A DNA stretch of 64,000 nucleotides from Ceratothoa steindachneri (Eukaryota; Arthropoda; Malacostraca; Isopoda; Cymothoidae), in contig OZ018330.1 of NCBI GenBank assembly GCA_963969495.1, forward strand, positions 48,941,206 to 49,005,205, given 5' to 3'. Positions 23,665 to 36,429 of this stretch are shown here, piece by piece. The stretch's first letter is position 1; every line of letters starts with the position of its first letter. The position numbers were made by a program, and so were the translations under genes. Under the pieces are notes generated by a model. It did not search any database and was not told where the DNA came from. It saw only the letters and a list, made by a program, of their open reading frames with translations.

Positions 23665-25410
23665 TTACCTCTTTAAGACAATCATCCTACCCTTAGGGGT
23701 AGGAGGTTTTGGTTTTATACTACCCGTGGGGGTAGTTTTGGTCATACCAATTACCGGTTTTGGGTATGACTCTGGAGGCATCGGGAGCGTTAATTTAGCT
23801 CTCGGCTTTTCTTTTAAGCGTGGCAATTTTGTTAGCTGGCTATACGAAATGACTGTCTTGACTGGAGAAGCAGATGTGGGAGCATCTCCATCAGTCATTT
23901 CGTGAGCCGATGACATGGACTTGGCTGGTGATGGTGGCAGCGATTGTTCGGCTGGCGAAGGATTCTTGGAATCTGATGGTTGGTTCGGCTCCTCCTTGGA
24001 TAAGGGGGCAGCCTCTACTACAGCTGTTTCCTGTGATGGGGTACAGGTTGATTCCTTCTCACTTAGGGCTCGAAGGAGTTCCAAAGCAGTATCAGCAAGG
24101 GGTGGGTTGCTGACTACTCGCTTTGGGGCTGTAGTTCTCTGTTCTTTGGGGGCAGGATGGATGTCCAGAGCTGGAATAGACACCACCTGCGGCCCAATCC
24201 GATTCACATCCATGTCTTGTGGAGCGGTGGCAAAGTGTTTTGCCACTCTTGGTGAATCGGGAGAGGATGGAAGGTTCCTCTTCTTTGTGCCATCAGAAGC
24301 TAGGCTAGATTTTGGTGAAGAGTTTTCTCTACCGATTGATCGTGGTTTCGGTCGAGGGGGGCTCTTAACCTTTTCAGGTGTGCGTGGAGATGCGGGTTTA
24401 GGGTGAGGAGAACCCCTTACCTGTTGAGGCACATCTCTGTGCGGAGACCTGGGTTTTGGTTGTGGAGGACTTCTGGTTTGTTCAGGAGAGCCTGTAGATG
24501 GTCTCTGGCCTCTCCCTTTCTTTGGCGTGGCGGTGCGCAGAGCATCCGCGAAGCTCACGCCAGGCTGAACGTAAGTCTCACTAACTCTTCGTCTAGCCTC
24601 TTTATAGCTCACCCTGTTTTTATTTCGAACAGCAATGACCTCTCTCTCGTAGAGGAAGAAGGTGCATTGCTGTGATGTGGCAGAGTGGTCTCCGCCACAA
24701 TTGGGGCAGCACGGCTGTTTGGAACAGGGTGTTCCATGAAATTCTGCTGAGCAGTTTACACAAATCCTTTCGCTTTTACAAAACTTGCTTACATTGCCAA
24801 AGCGTTGGCAATGGAAGCACCGCCGGGGGTTTTCGACGTAAGGCTTGACTGGGATGTTAAGGTAGCCAGCCTTGACGTACTTGGGCGGTTCCAATCTGTT
24901 GAAAGTTAGGATTATGGTGGCGGTAGGGACCCTAGCGCCATTCACAAACCTAGAAATGCGATGTGCACTTGTTACTTTCTGATTGGCAAGTTTTGTCACC
25001 AACCTGTCGATATCATACTCAATGAGTTCACCCGATCGAATAACACCTTTGGAGGTATTAAATGTCGGGTGAGACGCGGATGATACATTCACTGAGGCTA
25101 ACTTTTCGAGAGATTAAATTCTCTTTTGCTGTTCATTAGACTTGGCCTCGACAATCAATGGGCCATCATTGCACGGCCACATTTGAGCAGGTTCGCCACA
25201 CTTGTTTACGAAGTCGTCAAAGACATCAAAGATGTCAGCTTTGCTAAGAGGACAACGTTCGTTGCTGGATTTGAGTACTATAAAGCGGTCATAATCCAGT
25301 TCTTCGTCTACTTCTGATCCAAAAGGATCCAAGCGACGAAGATTTCTGCTTTTTTCACAGTGACCAGAGGCCGGCGGTCTCTGGGATGAGTTTTTTGAAA
25401 GTTTACCCAT
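23665..25410 (-). pseudogene. Element A ORF1: Gag-like RNA-binding protein
   Basis: The frame starts with MGKLSKNSSQRP at 25410 and runs 582 codons, broken only by one TAA at 25116-25114 (KRI, stop, SLEKLASVN). Matching reading frame and sense on both sides show this is a nonsense change. An RRM-like N-half with VRSGELIEYD is followed, near residues 195-245, by tandem zinc knuckles (CFHCQRFGNVSKFC, CVNCSAEFHGTPC, CPNCGGDHSATSQQC). The C-half is rich in Pro, Ser and Lys. The protein would package element RNA. The stop codon is placed 2 nt before the ORF2 start. Confidence 0.9.
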
Positions 25411-26115
25411 ATGATTTTTATTTTTATAAGTGGTGTCTCTGGAGCCGAGGGCATGTACCAAATCGCCATCGTGAGTCCAGAGAGCGCCCATACAGTCCAG
25501 AGAGGGTAGCCCGCCCCCCGACTCCCACTGTTGTTTCAAAAACAGCGGAGCCGCACAACGGAGTTTTACTGGACTGCGGTGCAAAGACCTCCCGAAAGCA
25601 AAACAACGACCCAGGCAACCAAACCTACCTCCGTGGCACGGTCCTGCGGACGATGCCCCCCAGTGGGTACATCCGTCGACTCGTACAGAGTACACATACT
25701 GACTAGGACCAAGTGGGCCGAAAGTGCGCTGGGGTTCAGACACACAGTCGCCCCACAAGGTTATTTGGGGATGCCGGAGTGATGCCAGTGTTTGGTCATC
25801 AAACCGCCTCATGGGGTTCCCCTCACCCACCTTTTATGTTGGTGTGAGGTCACCTAGCCCTTGTGATGCCATTCACTAACTGCAGGGCCACAGCAAAGAC
25901 AACCATATGGGCCAGAAGTGTGCTGGTGTCCATACACACAACTGCCCCAGAAGGTTGGTGGGTACCCTTAGTCAGGTACCCAAACCAGGATATCCCGCCT
26001 GGTGTTCAGACGTTGGGCACACGCTCAGTTAAAAAACAGGGGCACCACATGAAGGTGGTGTGCCAACATTTAGGGAACATAGGCTATGAGTTGCGCGATA
26101 TTCCCCATCGCCCCC
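25411..26115 (-). promoter_or_regulatory. Element A 5' leader
   Basis: About 705 bp lie between the upstream target duplication and the ORF1 ATG. Retrotransposons of this type carry an internal promoter here. The 238-codon open frame that spans part of it (25114-25830) is a read-through of ORF1 into the leader, and the residues before MGKLSK show no conservation signals. No TATA motif is expected or seen at the 5' edge. Confidence 0.6.
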
Positions 26116-26130
26116 GATGAATACTATAAT
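26116..26130. repeat. Right target-site duplication of element A
   Basis: Exact copy of 19700-19714. Confidence 0.93.
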
Positions 26131-26137
26131 TTTATTT

Positions 26138-26290
26138 TCAAATATCAGGGAGTAGCAACCTCCATAATTAAGTGGGGAGTATGGGGAAAAGCTCCCATTT
26201 TTGAATTACCTTAAAATGATATATAATAAATATGATGCAATTGCAATAGCCTAACAAAAAAAAAGAAGAAGCATTTTGGGGGGATTTGCC
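26138..26290. repeat. Dispersed repeat R1, copy 1
   Basis: It aligns with 28800-28945. Shared blocks include 'attaagt.gg.gatatgggg', 'atatataata', 'aatatgatg' and 'attgcaatagc.taacaa'. Both copies are followed within about 60 bp by a (TA)n array. It has no coding content. Confidence 0.65.
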
Positions 26291-26350
26291 CAGGAAAAAT
26301 ATTGTCTATATTAAAGAATTTTTTTTAATATAGACACAAACACACATAAA

Positions 26351-26374
26351 TATATATATATATATATATATATA
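26351..26374. repeat. (TA)12 microsatellite
   Basis: Uninterrupted TA run directly before the left end of the Tc1-like element, which inserts at TA. Confidence 0.95.
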
Positions 26375-27440
26375 CAGTGGATGCACAAATATCCGATACA
26401 TGGTCATAAGTTCATTTACTATAGTTACACAACAGCAAAGTAATCGAAAATTGAATTTCTTATGTATTTTGCACGTTGAATACAAATTGGTATCATATTG
26501 CAAAAAATAGTAAAACATTTCTATAATTAAGGCAAAAATATCAAATGAATGTTTCAAAAAGTCTCTGATACATCTATGAAAACCAGTTAGTATATGGTGA
26601 AATGACCTGTTAGATTTCTTGGGTCCCATTTCTAATTCTTTAGTTTGAATTCTTCTGCTAAAACCATGCTGCAGTGCCATTGGCTGTAAGTTTTGGATCA
26701 TTGTCCTGCTGGAATGTCCATCCTCTTGGCAACTTTAAGTCGTCTGCATACTGTAAGAGATTATCATCCAGAATCCTGCGATACATCAGAGCATTCATTT
26801 TCCCTTCAATAATATGGAGTCTTCCAGGACCTGCAGAGGAGAAACAGCCCCATACCATTATGCTTCCTCCTCCAAACTTGACTAACACTATTCCACCGAA
26901 ATAACTCAATCTTCGTCTCATCAGACCATAGTATAGGGTCCCCAAAACTTGCAGGTTTCTCTAAATGTTCCTTGGCAAAATTCAGACAATTTCTAACATG
27001 AATTGGTTTCAACAAAGGTGTCCCTCTTGGTATGCGAGAATAGAAACCCTCGTTCCTAAGAACTGCTCTAATTGTATTTTTGCATACATTTGTCCCAGCT
27101 GCTTCCAAATCTTTCTGATGTTCAGATTGAATCACTTGAAGATTCTTTTTTACTTTACAGACTATATGTTTAGCCTCACAGTTTGAAATTTTAGATGGAT
27201 ATGCTAAAGTGGTAGACTTACAGTGGACTGATATGACATGAACTGGCGAAGCATGTCACCAATAGTTGAGATTGGTATTTTTAGCATAGATGAAATTTGT
27301 CTAGAGCCCAAACCATTTTTATGTAACTGAACAATTAGTTCTCTGGTCCTTTTAGGCAATTCTTTAGTTTTCCCCATATTAGAATTAGTGTTGAACGATG
27401 ACCTCATGCAGCTCTCAGACACTGACTGAGGTCCGCTGTT
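26375..27440 (-). mobile_element. Decayed Tc1-like transposon
   Basis: Minus-strand transposase pieces include an N-terminal HTH (MGKTKELPKRTRELIVQL, start at 27375), the first catalytic Asp in LWSDETKIELF, a KFGGGSIMVWGCFSSAGPG block and the second Asp in FQQDNDPK. The third catalytic residue (the SPDLNPIE region) is absent: stops follow and the 3' part is unrelated. A short deletion links the first Asp block to KFGGGS in a different frame. The left end near 'cagtggatgcacaaatat' abuts a TA run; no matching right terminal repeat was found, and that side borders a (TA)n array. Confidence 0.82.
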
Positions 27441-27539
27441 TCATGTGGATGAAGTAGATTATTTTTCTAGAAAGTTCTACAGCATTCCTGTCATGTGTAA
27501 ATCACTCTAGAATGTTTGAGAACTATTTATTATCGCTTT

Positions 27540-27581
27540 AATATATAATATATATATATATAATATATATATATAAATATA

Positions 27582-27624
<43 letters not shown>
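27540..27624. repeat. (TA)n array, left half
   Basis: A TA-rich tract with small interruptions runs up to the left end of the mariner derivative. The tract resumes on the other side at 28550. Confidence 0.9.
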
Positions 27625-27630
<6 letters not shown>

Positions 27631-28549
27631 GCGGTCAATAAGTTTTGCAATTCTGATATAAGGAAAAGTGTTTTATTAGTTTTCAATATAACTACTCTCG
27701 AATTCAATGCACTTGTGCCACTTGTCCCTGAGGCTTTAAATTTCCGACAACCAGAAATCTCCCGACTGCTGTTCAATCCACTCCTGGACGCCGAGCTGAA
27801 CATCTTCATCGTTCCCAAACCGGCATCCACACAGTGCAGCCTTGAGTGGCGGAATAAAAGGTAGTTGCTAGGGGCCAGATCTGGACTGTAGGGAGGATGG
27901 TTGAGCTCCTTGAATCCGCACTCATGCAGGGCAGCTTGTGCAACTCTAGCCTTGTGGACTTTGATGACGTTGAAGTCGATCATGGGGTGTGAGGTTTCTG
28001 GGGACCAAATGGGCAGAGATCTTGGTCATGGCCAAATTGTCGTGGATGATCTTGATAGCACTTCCATGTGATATTCCAAGTTCTCGGTCTATTTCTTCGA
28101 CCTTCACCCGGTCGATTTTTGAGGATCATCCTCTCCAGAGAGGCCACATTGTCCTCATTGGTCCTGTCTGATGGGCGTCCTGGACAGGGGTCATCTCACT
28201 CACGACCATAGCGGAACTCCCTATTCTAGCAAGCAATGGTTGCATAGGAAGGGTCGGTGTCAGTGTACACTGCAACCATGCATTCATGGATCTCTTTTGC
28301 ATTCTTGCCTTCCATGGTCAAAAGTTTGATCACTGCGCGGTGCTCAACCTACTGCGCGGTGCTCAACCTTTTCCATTGTTGAAAAATTTGTGACTGACGA
28401 TCTGTAATCAGCTACTGCTTCTTAGACGAGGGAGGAGCGTGTGGTTGCAGGTCCTGAATTGTCGTAACTTGTCCTAACACCCCCCCAAACAGCCATCCGC
28501 CTTCCTCTGTTTTGCCCTACTGATTCGCAAAACTTATTGGCGCCCCTCA
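27625..28549 (-). mobile_element. Mariner deletion derivative (copy 2, 925 bp)
   Basis: Same family as 14540-15465, in opposite orientation, with the same inverted ends ('gtcaataagttttgcaa' at the left) and TA on both sides. The minus strand codes the N-terminal region (WNREFRYG-like, then DEDNVA.LERMIL in broken frame), and the same internal junction joins the LTP block to [29 protein letters not shown] following. The catalytic centre is therefore missing, and the last Asp is again Asn. An 18-bp tandem duplication ('ctgcgcggtgctcaacct') lies at about 28335-28375. Confidence 0.93.
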
Positions 28550-28800
<251 letters not shown>

Positions 28801-28960
28801 AATTTGCAGCAGAGGGGGGTGCAACCCCCCCCCCACATTAAGTTGGAGATATGGGGAGCAAAGCCCCCCCATTTCTAAATTAAGTTAATTATATATAATA
28901 CAATATGATGGGATTGCAATAGCATAACAACACTCCCCCTCTCACAAAAGCACTTATTTA
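28801..28960. repeat. Dispersed repeat R1, copy 2
   Basis: Homologous to 26138-26290. It contains G- and C-runs (10 or more C in a row near 28828) and ends shortly before a (TA)n array. Confidence 0.65.
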
Positions 28961-28982
28961 AAAATTTGCACAAGAAAAAAAA

Positions 28983-30149
<1,167 letters not shown>

Positions 30150-30369
30150 AACCATTTTTAAAAAAAATTTTAGGGGCTATCTGGCGACTGCCAACTTAGG
30201 CATAAGTCGCCGTAAACAAACAGCCTAGTTCTAGGCTACTTTAAAATTTTTTAAAAGAAAACAACAATAAAAAGCAATAACAAAAACAATAACTAAACCT
30301 AGTTAAATGAAAGGGAGAAGGCTGGCCTCCCCCAAAAGTCAACAAATCCACCAGTCAATGTGCACGCAC

Positions 30370-33300
30370 TCATCCCGAGTACAAAGGACAGGCGGTAGCG
30401 ACCCCGCCCATCCCGGTACCGGGACATTCGACAAGAATGTGCTGAACAGTCTGGGGGACGACGCAGTCGTCGCAATAGGGCGCAGGCGAGCGCTCCATCA
30501 AATAGCGATGCGTCACACGAGTGTGTCCGATTCGGAGGCGACAGAAAGCGACCTGAAGCCGTCGCGGCATTGGGGGATAGGGACATGGGAACAGTCGCGG
30601 CGCAATGGCACGCAACTTTAAGTTCCCTTCGACCGTCTCCCATCTTCCTTGCCAAGCAGTTCGAAGAGCTACCCGTATTCTTGCCATGTAGTAACTGTGA
30701 GGAAGAGTCCTCGCGGACTCTTTGGCGCCCTCATTCCCCGCAATTCCTACATGTCCAGGAACCCAGCAGAAGATAATCTCAACATCCGCCCGTCTCGCCA
30801 AAACCGTGGCGTCACGGATATCGCGAACCAGGGGATGCGGAGATTCAAATGCCCCGAAAGCACTCAGGGCATTTTGTGAGTCGCTATAGATCACAATCCA
30901 GTCTCCGAACCAGGCACGTCGCGTTATCTCCAGTACCGAATGGTGTATTGCCACCAGCTCGGCCGTGAAGACAGACGCAGCCCTGGCAGAGCCCCGCTGA
31001 CTTCAAACAGAGGGGATACGGCGTGGAAGCCCACCCCCTCTTGGGACTTGGAGCCATCTGTATACACTGGCACCGTTCCAGCGTGATACGAGGTGTGCTC
31101 CAAAAAGGTCGAACGCAATAGTCCCGGCGCCGTACAAGCTTTGGGAGCAGGGGCCTCCTGGGCAGAACCAGGGGCGCCCCCGGCCCGACAGCTATATCTA
31201 CTTCTCGAAGGAGTTTCCTGGCCCTAAACCCAAAGGGCTTAGGGTATGACTGGCGTCTCTCGGCGGCATAGGCACCATCGAGATCAGCTGCCGATGCAGT
31301 GAAAGCTGTTGGCGACTGAGGGAGGCGCCGGGCTCGCGCGTACGGGCGAGTGATGCACTGCACGCGGCGCAGAGCGAGTGGCATCTCCCCAGCATCGACC
31401 AACAGGCTCTCAATGGGGCAAGTGCGGAAGGCACCGGTCGCAAGGCGAAGGCCGGTGTGGTGGATCGAATCCACCTTCCGCAATAAACGCTCGGCTGCGG
31501 ATGCATAAAACTCGCATCCATAGTCGAGCTTCGAACGAACAAAGGATCGATAAAAAAGTAAGGCAGTAGCCCTATCAGCGCCCCAAGCGCTGAAAGTCAC
31601 GGAACGGAGAATATCCATGGCGGGGGTACAACAGACCCTAAGGCTGCGAATGAGCCTCCCAGGTAAGGCGTCGGTCGAATACAAGACCAAGGAAACGGTG
31701 CGATTCCACCACATCCAGGCGCACCCCATTAAGAAACAAATCTGGGTCAGGGTGGAGCCGTGGATTTCAGCAGAAGTACACCACCTTAGTCTTGGCCCCC
31801 CAAAAACGAAACCTGTGCGCTTCGGCATAGCGAGAGACGCAGTTTAATGCCTGTTTGAGTCGATGCTCAAGAGTTGGCATCTGGTCCGCGCCAAAAGAGA
31901 TCGAAAGGTCGTCTACGGAGAGTGTAGCGAGAACATCTTCTGGCAGCACCGAGGTGATGCCGTTGATGCTCAGGGCAAAGAGTGTGACACTGAGGACACT
32001 TCCCTGCGGGACACCCTCTTCCTGCTCCTTTGGGCCGGAGAGGGCTCCCCCCGTACGCGGAATCGACGATCTCGCAAAAATTCAGATATAAAGACTGAGA
32101 GGCGTCTCCTCGCCCCCATCGTGTCGCGAGTCTCCATGATACCGTATCGCCATCCGGTATCATAGGCCTTCTCCATATCGAAAAACACCGTGGCGTAGTG
32201 CTGTCTACGAAAGAAAGCCTCGCAGACGGCATTTTCCAGTCGGAGCAGAGCATCCGACGTGAAGTGGAACTTGCGGAAGCCGCACTGTGCAGAAGACAGA
32301 TGGCCTCCGCTGTCCAGGAAAAAGGCTAGTCTAACATTTACCAATTTCTCCATCAACTTGCACACGCAAGAGGTTAGAGAGATTGGGCGGAAACCGGTCG
32401 GAGTAGAGTGATCTCTCCCCGGCGTGCGAAAGGTGAGCACAGTAGCGATTTGCCAGGAATCTGGGAGAAGACCCTCCACCCAGATCCTGTTGAACAAATC
32501 TAACAGAAAGGCCATGCCTCTCTCACCCAGGTGTCGAAGCATATCGTACGGGACATCGTCCGGACCATGGGCGGTGTCCGCGCACGAAGCAAGAGCGGAA
32601 CGCAACTCACTCACAGTAAACTTGTTGAAGGGTTCTCCGCCTCTGGAGGTAAAGTCCAGCCGGCGGCCTTCGGCGACATCACGACGTGCATTGAATGCTG
32701 GCGGAGCAGCATCCCGGCTAGAGAATGCGGAAAAAGCGGTCGCTAAGGATTCCGCCACGGATGCGGGGTCCGAGATTGTGGTCCCATTCTCCTGGAGAAT
32801 AGGATGGGGGTCCTGTGAGAACTGCTAAAGTGGGTCTTTCCCGTTAAGTGAAGACACGTATGCCCGCCAAGAAGAGCGGCGGGCGTGCTTTGAAATATAC
32901 CGGAACCTAGCCCTAGCCTGCAAAACGGCCAGACGTCCTAGGAATAGTAGTCAGGCCCACGGCGATGAGGTTGCCGGAGAACTCAACGGCCTCATTTACC
33001 GACCTAAACTCCTCGACTGAGATAGAGAATTCAGTCATTTCCTGAAATGCAGGCCACAGCGCCCGCGCCAAGCACCACCGAGGTGGGCTCTCAGGCGGCA
33101 GTTGCCCTGAAAATGATATTTGAATGGGAAAGTGATCACTTCCATGGAGGTCATCGACCACCCCCAATCAAAATCAGACTGTGCATCTGAAGAGCACAGA
33201 GATAGGTCAAGGCAAGAAAATGAAGCGGTTCTCGGAGAGTGATGCGTAAACTCATTTACGTTTAGGACACCTATCTCAAGCTCTTCGATCAGATCGGCAA

Positions 33301-33755
33301 GGACTTGTCCCCTGGGATTTATTGAGTAATCTCCCCAGAGAGGATGCCTGCCGTTCAGATCTCCAAGCAAGAGAAAGGGCCTCGGCAACCGTGCCACGAC
33401 GCGGCGGAAGTCCCCCGCGTCCAAGTCAGCTGACGGTGGAATGTACGCAGAAATGATAGTATACCTCCTATCCAGGTGCAGCTGCACAGCCACTGCCTGA
33501 AAGGAGGTATCTAAAGAGAAAGGAAGAACGGAGACATGCCGGGAGTAAATCGCGCATCCCCCAGCCCGGCCATCTCATAGTGGTGGGGTCGCAAGACCCT
33601 TATACCCCGACGGGGAGGGCGGGGGGCACGCGCCTAGCATGGTCTCCTGCAAAAAGATAGCTAACGGGGAACGGGACGAGACGAGCCTCCGAAGCTCCTC
33701 CCAGTTAGCCCGGAGTCCACGGCAATTCCATTGAAGGAATATGCCCTCCAGGCCT
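30370..33755 (-). pseudogene. Element B ORF2: endonuclease, RT, RNase H
   Basis: Pieces in successive frames give FLQWNCRGLRANWEELR (endonuclease start, about 33.74 kb), LLLGDLNGRHPLWGDYS and LDLSLCSSD (33493-33035), then the RT: GPDDVPYDML, FRPISLTSCVCKLMEKLVNV, FFDMEKAYDT (32758-31970), and the thumb region with SKLDYGCEFYASA and HHTGLRLATGAFRTCP (31828-30884). RNase H follows in 30954-30370 with IYSDSQNAL, CWVPGHVGIAGNEGAKE and CDDCVVPQTVQHILVECP. The frame changes at least at about 33.05, 32.0 and 30.9 kb. The YADD-type box falls in a shifted region at about 31.9 kb (LSVDDLSISF frame). Confidence 0.85.
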
Positions 33756-36063
33756 AGCTCGGAGGAGACGCGAGGGCCCTCCTCGAACTAAAGACCCTCA
33801 CGGGAATGGCCGTACGCATCCCGGAGGCAGAACCCCGGGCGCTGTTGGCCGGACAAAGCGCTGAAGGCGCTGTCGCCTTCGAGGACTTATTGGGGGAGGT
33901 TGGGCTCGTCATGCGAGTCTTTTCCTCCCTCCGCCTCGAAACCTTAGGCGGGCGTTGCGGCTTCGGAGGCGAGGGGCCCTCTTTTCGAGGAACCACCGTC
34001 TCCGAGCCACTCGCACCACCTCTAGGCATTGGCGAAGGAGCCGAAGCTCCTTTGTTGCTGTCCTCGGAAGAAGGCCTGGCGACCAGCATCAGGGATGTTG
34101 CCCCCTGTGAGTCTAACGACTCGGTGGAGGTGCGTGGCCGTTTCGCCTTTTTGCCGCCAGCTTTACCAGGGAAGCGCCCGGGTTGAGTAGAACCCACAGA
34201 AGGGCTCCGAATGGGCACGGAAACAACCGTGCTCATTGGCCTGGATGGGCCAGGAGCAGAGGGTGCCTTTCTAACCATTGAGGCATATGACATCCCAGGC
34301 AGAGCCGGGCGCGCCAAGACCAAGTCCTTAGCCTCGCGGAATCAGAGTAGAACCTGGGCCTGAACAGCCAGATTTCTTTCTCAAGGAGATATGCACCACA
34401 TTGCTTCGAAGAAGCGGGGTGCGGCTCTCCGCAATTGACACACTTGGCCACACATGATTTAGACTTTGTGTGCGGCCTTGGAGCAATTTACACAAAATTC
34501 GGGTGACCCCGACTTTGCACATCTACAAGATCGATTCGTATGGCCGAAGCGGTGACAGTAATAGCACCGCCGCGGCAGTGGCACGAATGCCTTCACGCGG
34601 TAGCGGTACCAACCAGCACGCACCGACTCAGGGAACTTGTCACAGTCGAACGTGACAAAGAGTGTAGGGGTGGGTCTCGAGGCCCCTCCCTGTTTTCTCA
34701 TCACACGTTCGACCTTGACTGCCCCATGGTCGGCCAGCTCTAAGGTGATGTCCTCAATGGAGTAGTCAACGAGTTCCCTCACATAAACTACTCCTTTCAC
34801 AAAGTTCATGGTAGAGTGCGGCGTCACACTCACCGGGGTGCCATGAAGTGTCCGAAGAGCACTTATCTTAGCCGCCTCGGAGGGAACCGCTGCATTTGCC
34901 AGAAGGCTCCCGTCCGAGAAAAGGGTCACCTTCGGCTCTCTACCAATTACACTAGCTAATACTCTCCTCTGATGGATCATGTTGCCCTTGGCCAACATGG
35001 TACCATCAGTGGATCGAATAACGAGGAAGCGTTTGAAGCCAGCGGGCTTGAAAACGCCAGATAACCTCTGAATCAGGGGCCCCGATGTCATCGAGGCTCT
35101 GCCCGGTGCACTTTTGGTCTTAGTCAGGGGCTCCGCAACCGGGGCGGCAGAGGGGCCGGATGTGCCGATCTTGGCTTGGTCACTTGCCAGAGTGGCAGCA
35201 GACCCATCCGTCCCCGTAGCTTCCGCGGATGGAGAGGAGCCCCGAGGTTTTTTAGTCTTTCTTGTCTTCTTTTTCTTTTTAGGAGAGGAGGGCGGGGAAT
35301 GAACCCGCTTCTCACCTCCGCCAGAAGGAGCCCCTAGGCCAGATGGACCGGCCTCAGCCAGGTCCTTCTCCGAAATGGAGAAGGTCCTGGTAGTTGCAGG
35401 GGCACCGGTCAGAGGAGATCCCTCCCCTCCTTGTACTGCCTCGGAGGCCCTTGCATAGGGGTGGATTCGGGTTCGGTGCCGAGCCCGGATTTTCCCCTCT
35501 GGAAGGCCCTATCATCTGAGGCTGGGTTTCCTCAAAGACCATGTCTATCACAGGAGGGGCCTCCAGTTGGCCATCCCCTCCCAGGACATCGCGGGTCCCC
35601 TTGGCAGTGTCACCAGTCTTGTTTGGGGAGGCACAGGCCTTGACCCCAGCAAGGTTTAAAATTCTTGCCAGCAGGTCTTTTGAGGGAAGCGACCGAAGGG
35701 GCCTGGCTTCCCTCTCCCCCCTAAGGAGGTTTGCCCTACCAAGCCGCTTTGATGTGTAGCGGCTGGCTAAGGGCTGCCTGCTGGCTTTCTTGGCAGTCCC
35801 CTTGGAAAGAACAGAGGGGACTGCCGCTGGAAAGAGGGAGGTGCCGAAAGCACCTCCAGAGAAGGGGGTGAGGGGGAGTCCCCTACACCCGTAGGCGAAG
35901 AAGAGGAGTGAGCCTCCTCTCTGGTTAGAGAGATATGGAGGGTTCCCTGCACAAGCACAGGGGGAGGACCTCCATTTTTTCGGTGGAGCTGCCCGAGGGC
36001 GGCTCCGTTGATGTTACAGGGGAAGTTGAGAGTTGTTTTTTTTTTATATTCAGCATTGGGCAT
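33754..36063 (-). pseudogene. Element B ORF1: Gag-like protein
   Basis: The start is MPNAEYKKK at 36063. The N-half is scattered over several frames. A well-kept 210-codon section (35091-34459) contains VVYVRELVDYSIEDITLEL, like the VRSGELIEYD part of element A, and zinc knuckles CYYCHRFGHTNRSC and CVNCSKAAH. A second frame gives CVNCGEPHPASSKQCGAYL. The last frame (34323-33754) is Pro/Ser/Lys-rich and ends just before ORF2. Two or more frameshifts separate these pieces. Confidence 0.82.
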
Positions 36064-36429
36064 GGTGACCCTATTTGTATCACGGGACGCAATCGCGCAT
36101 CACCTCTCGCAGTAGCACGCACTGCAAGAGGTGCTTACAGGCCCGGCAGAGCCAGACGCCGCCATTTGGGACCACCCCTCCCGCCTGGTGGCCTGGCAGT
36201 CCATCGGCATGGGGGCTCCACCTTGAACACGGCGTAAAATTGATAGAATGTGAAGAGGAGAGGAAAAGGGATGTGAGGAAGGTATGGGTGGGGATGAAGC
36301 AGGCTGTTAAAAACCAACCACCCCAGACCGGAGCTCAGGGGTTAGGGAACATTGTCCCCTCTCCCCTCAGCCCCGATCCGGGAGGGTTGGCTGAGAAGAT
36401 CAGCATCTACCCTGTGAAATTAGAGGCTG

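Larger units (their letters stand above)
19715..26115 (-). mobile_element. Element A: full-length I-like non-LTR retrotransposon
   Basis: This 6.4-kb element is bounded by an exact 15-bp target-site duplication. In minus-strand order it has a leader of about 700 bp, ORF1 (25410-23665, CCHC zinc knuckles), ORF2 (23662 to 19998; endonuclease, reverse transcriptase, RNase H, Cys/His tail) and a 3' untranslated region of about 280 bp ending near 'cattcattc' without a long poly(A). An RNase H domain and CCHC Gag place it in the I/Jockey superfamily, nearest the I group. Only two coding lesions stand out: an in-frame TAA in ORF1 at 25116-25114 and a short frameshifting deletion in ORF2 near 21.17 kb. 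It is therefore young. Plus-strand open frames across it are shadows. Confidence 0.93.
30150..36429 (-). mobile_element. Element B: decayed I-like retrotransposon
   Basis: Minus-strand order: leader fragment (36429-36064), ORF1 (36063-33754), ORF2 (about 33750-30370) and a 3' untranslated region with 'ggcagtcgccagat' ending in an A/T-rich tail at about 30150. It has the same domain plan as element A but is GC-richer. Multiple frameshifts break both ORFs. The leader matches the copy at 1-382 and stops at 36429, where an integrase remnant begins, so the 5' end is truncated or displaced. No target-site duplication was found. Confidence 0.88.

Noticed and set aside
21214..25320. Many plus-strand open frames of 60-163 codons across element A
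   Set aside because: They are shadows of ORF1 and ORF2 on the other strand and have no motifs of their own.
25411..25830. A 238-codon reading frame as an extra gene before ORF1 of element A
   Set aside because: It is ORF1 read upstream of its likely ATG (25410); the extra N-part looks like leader sequence.
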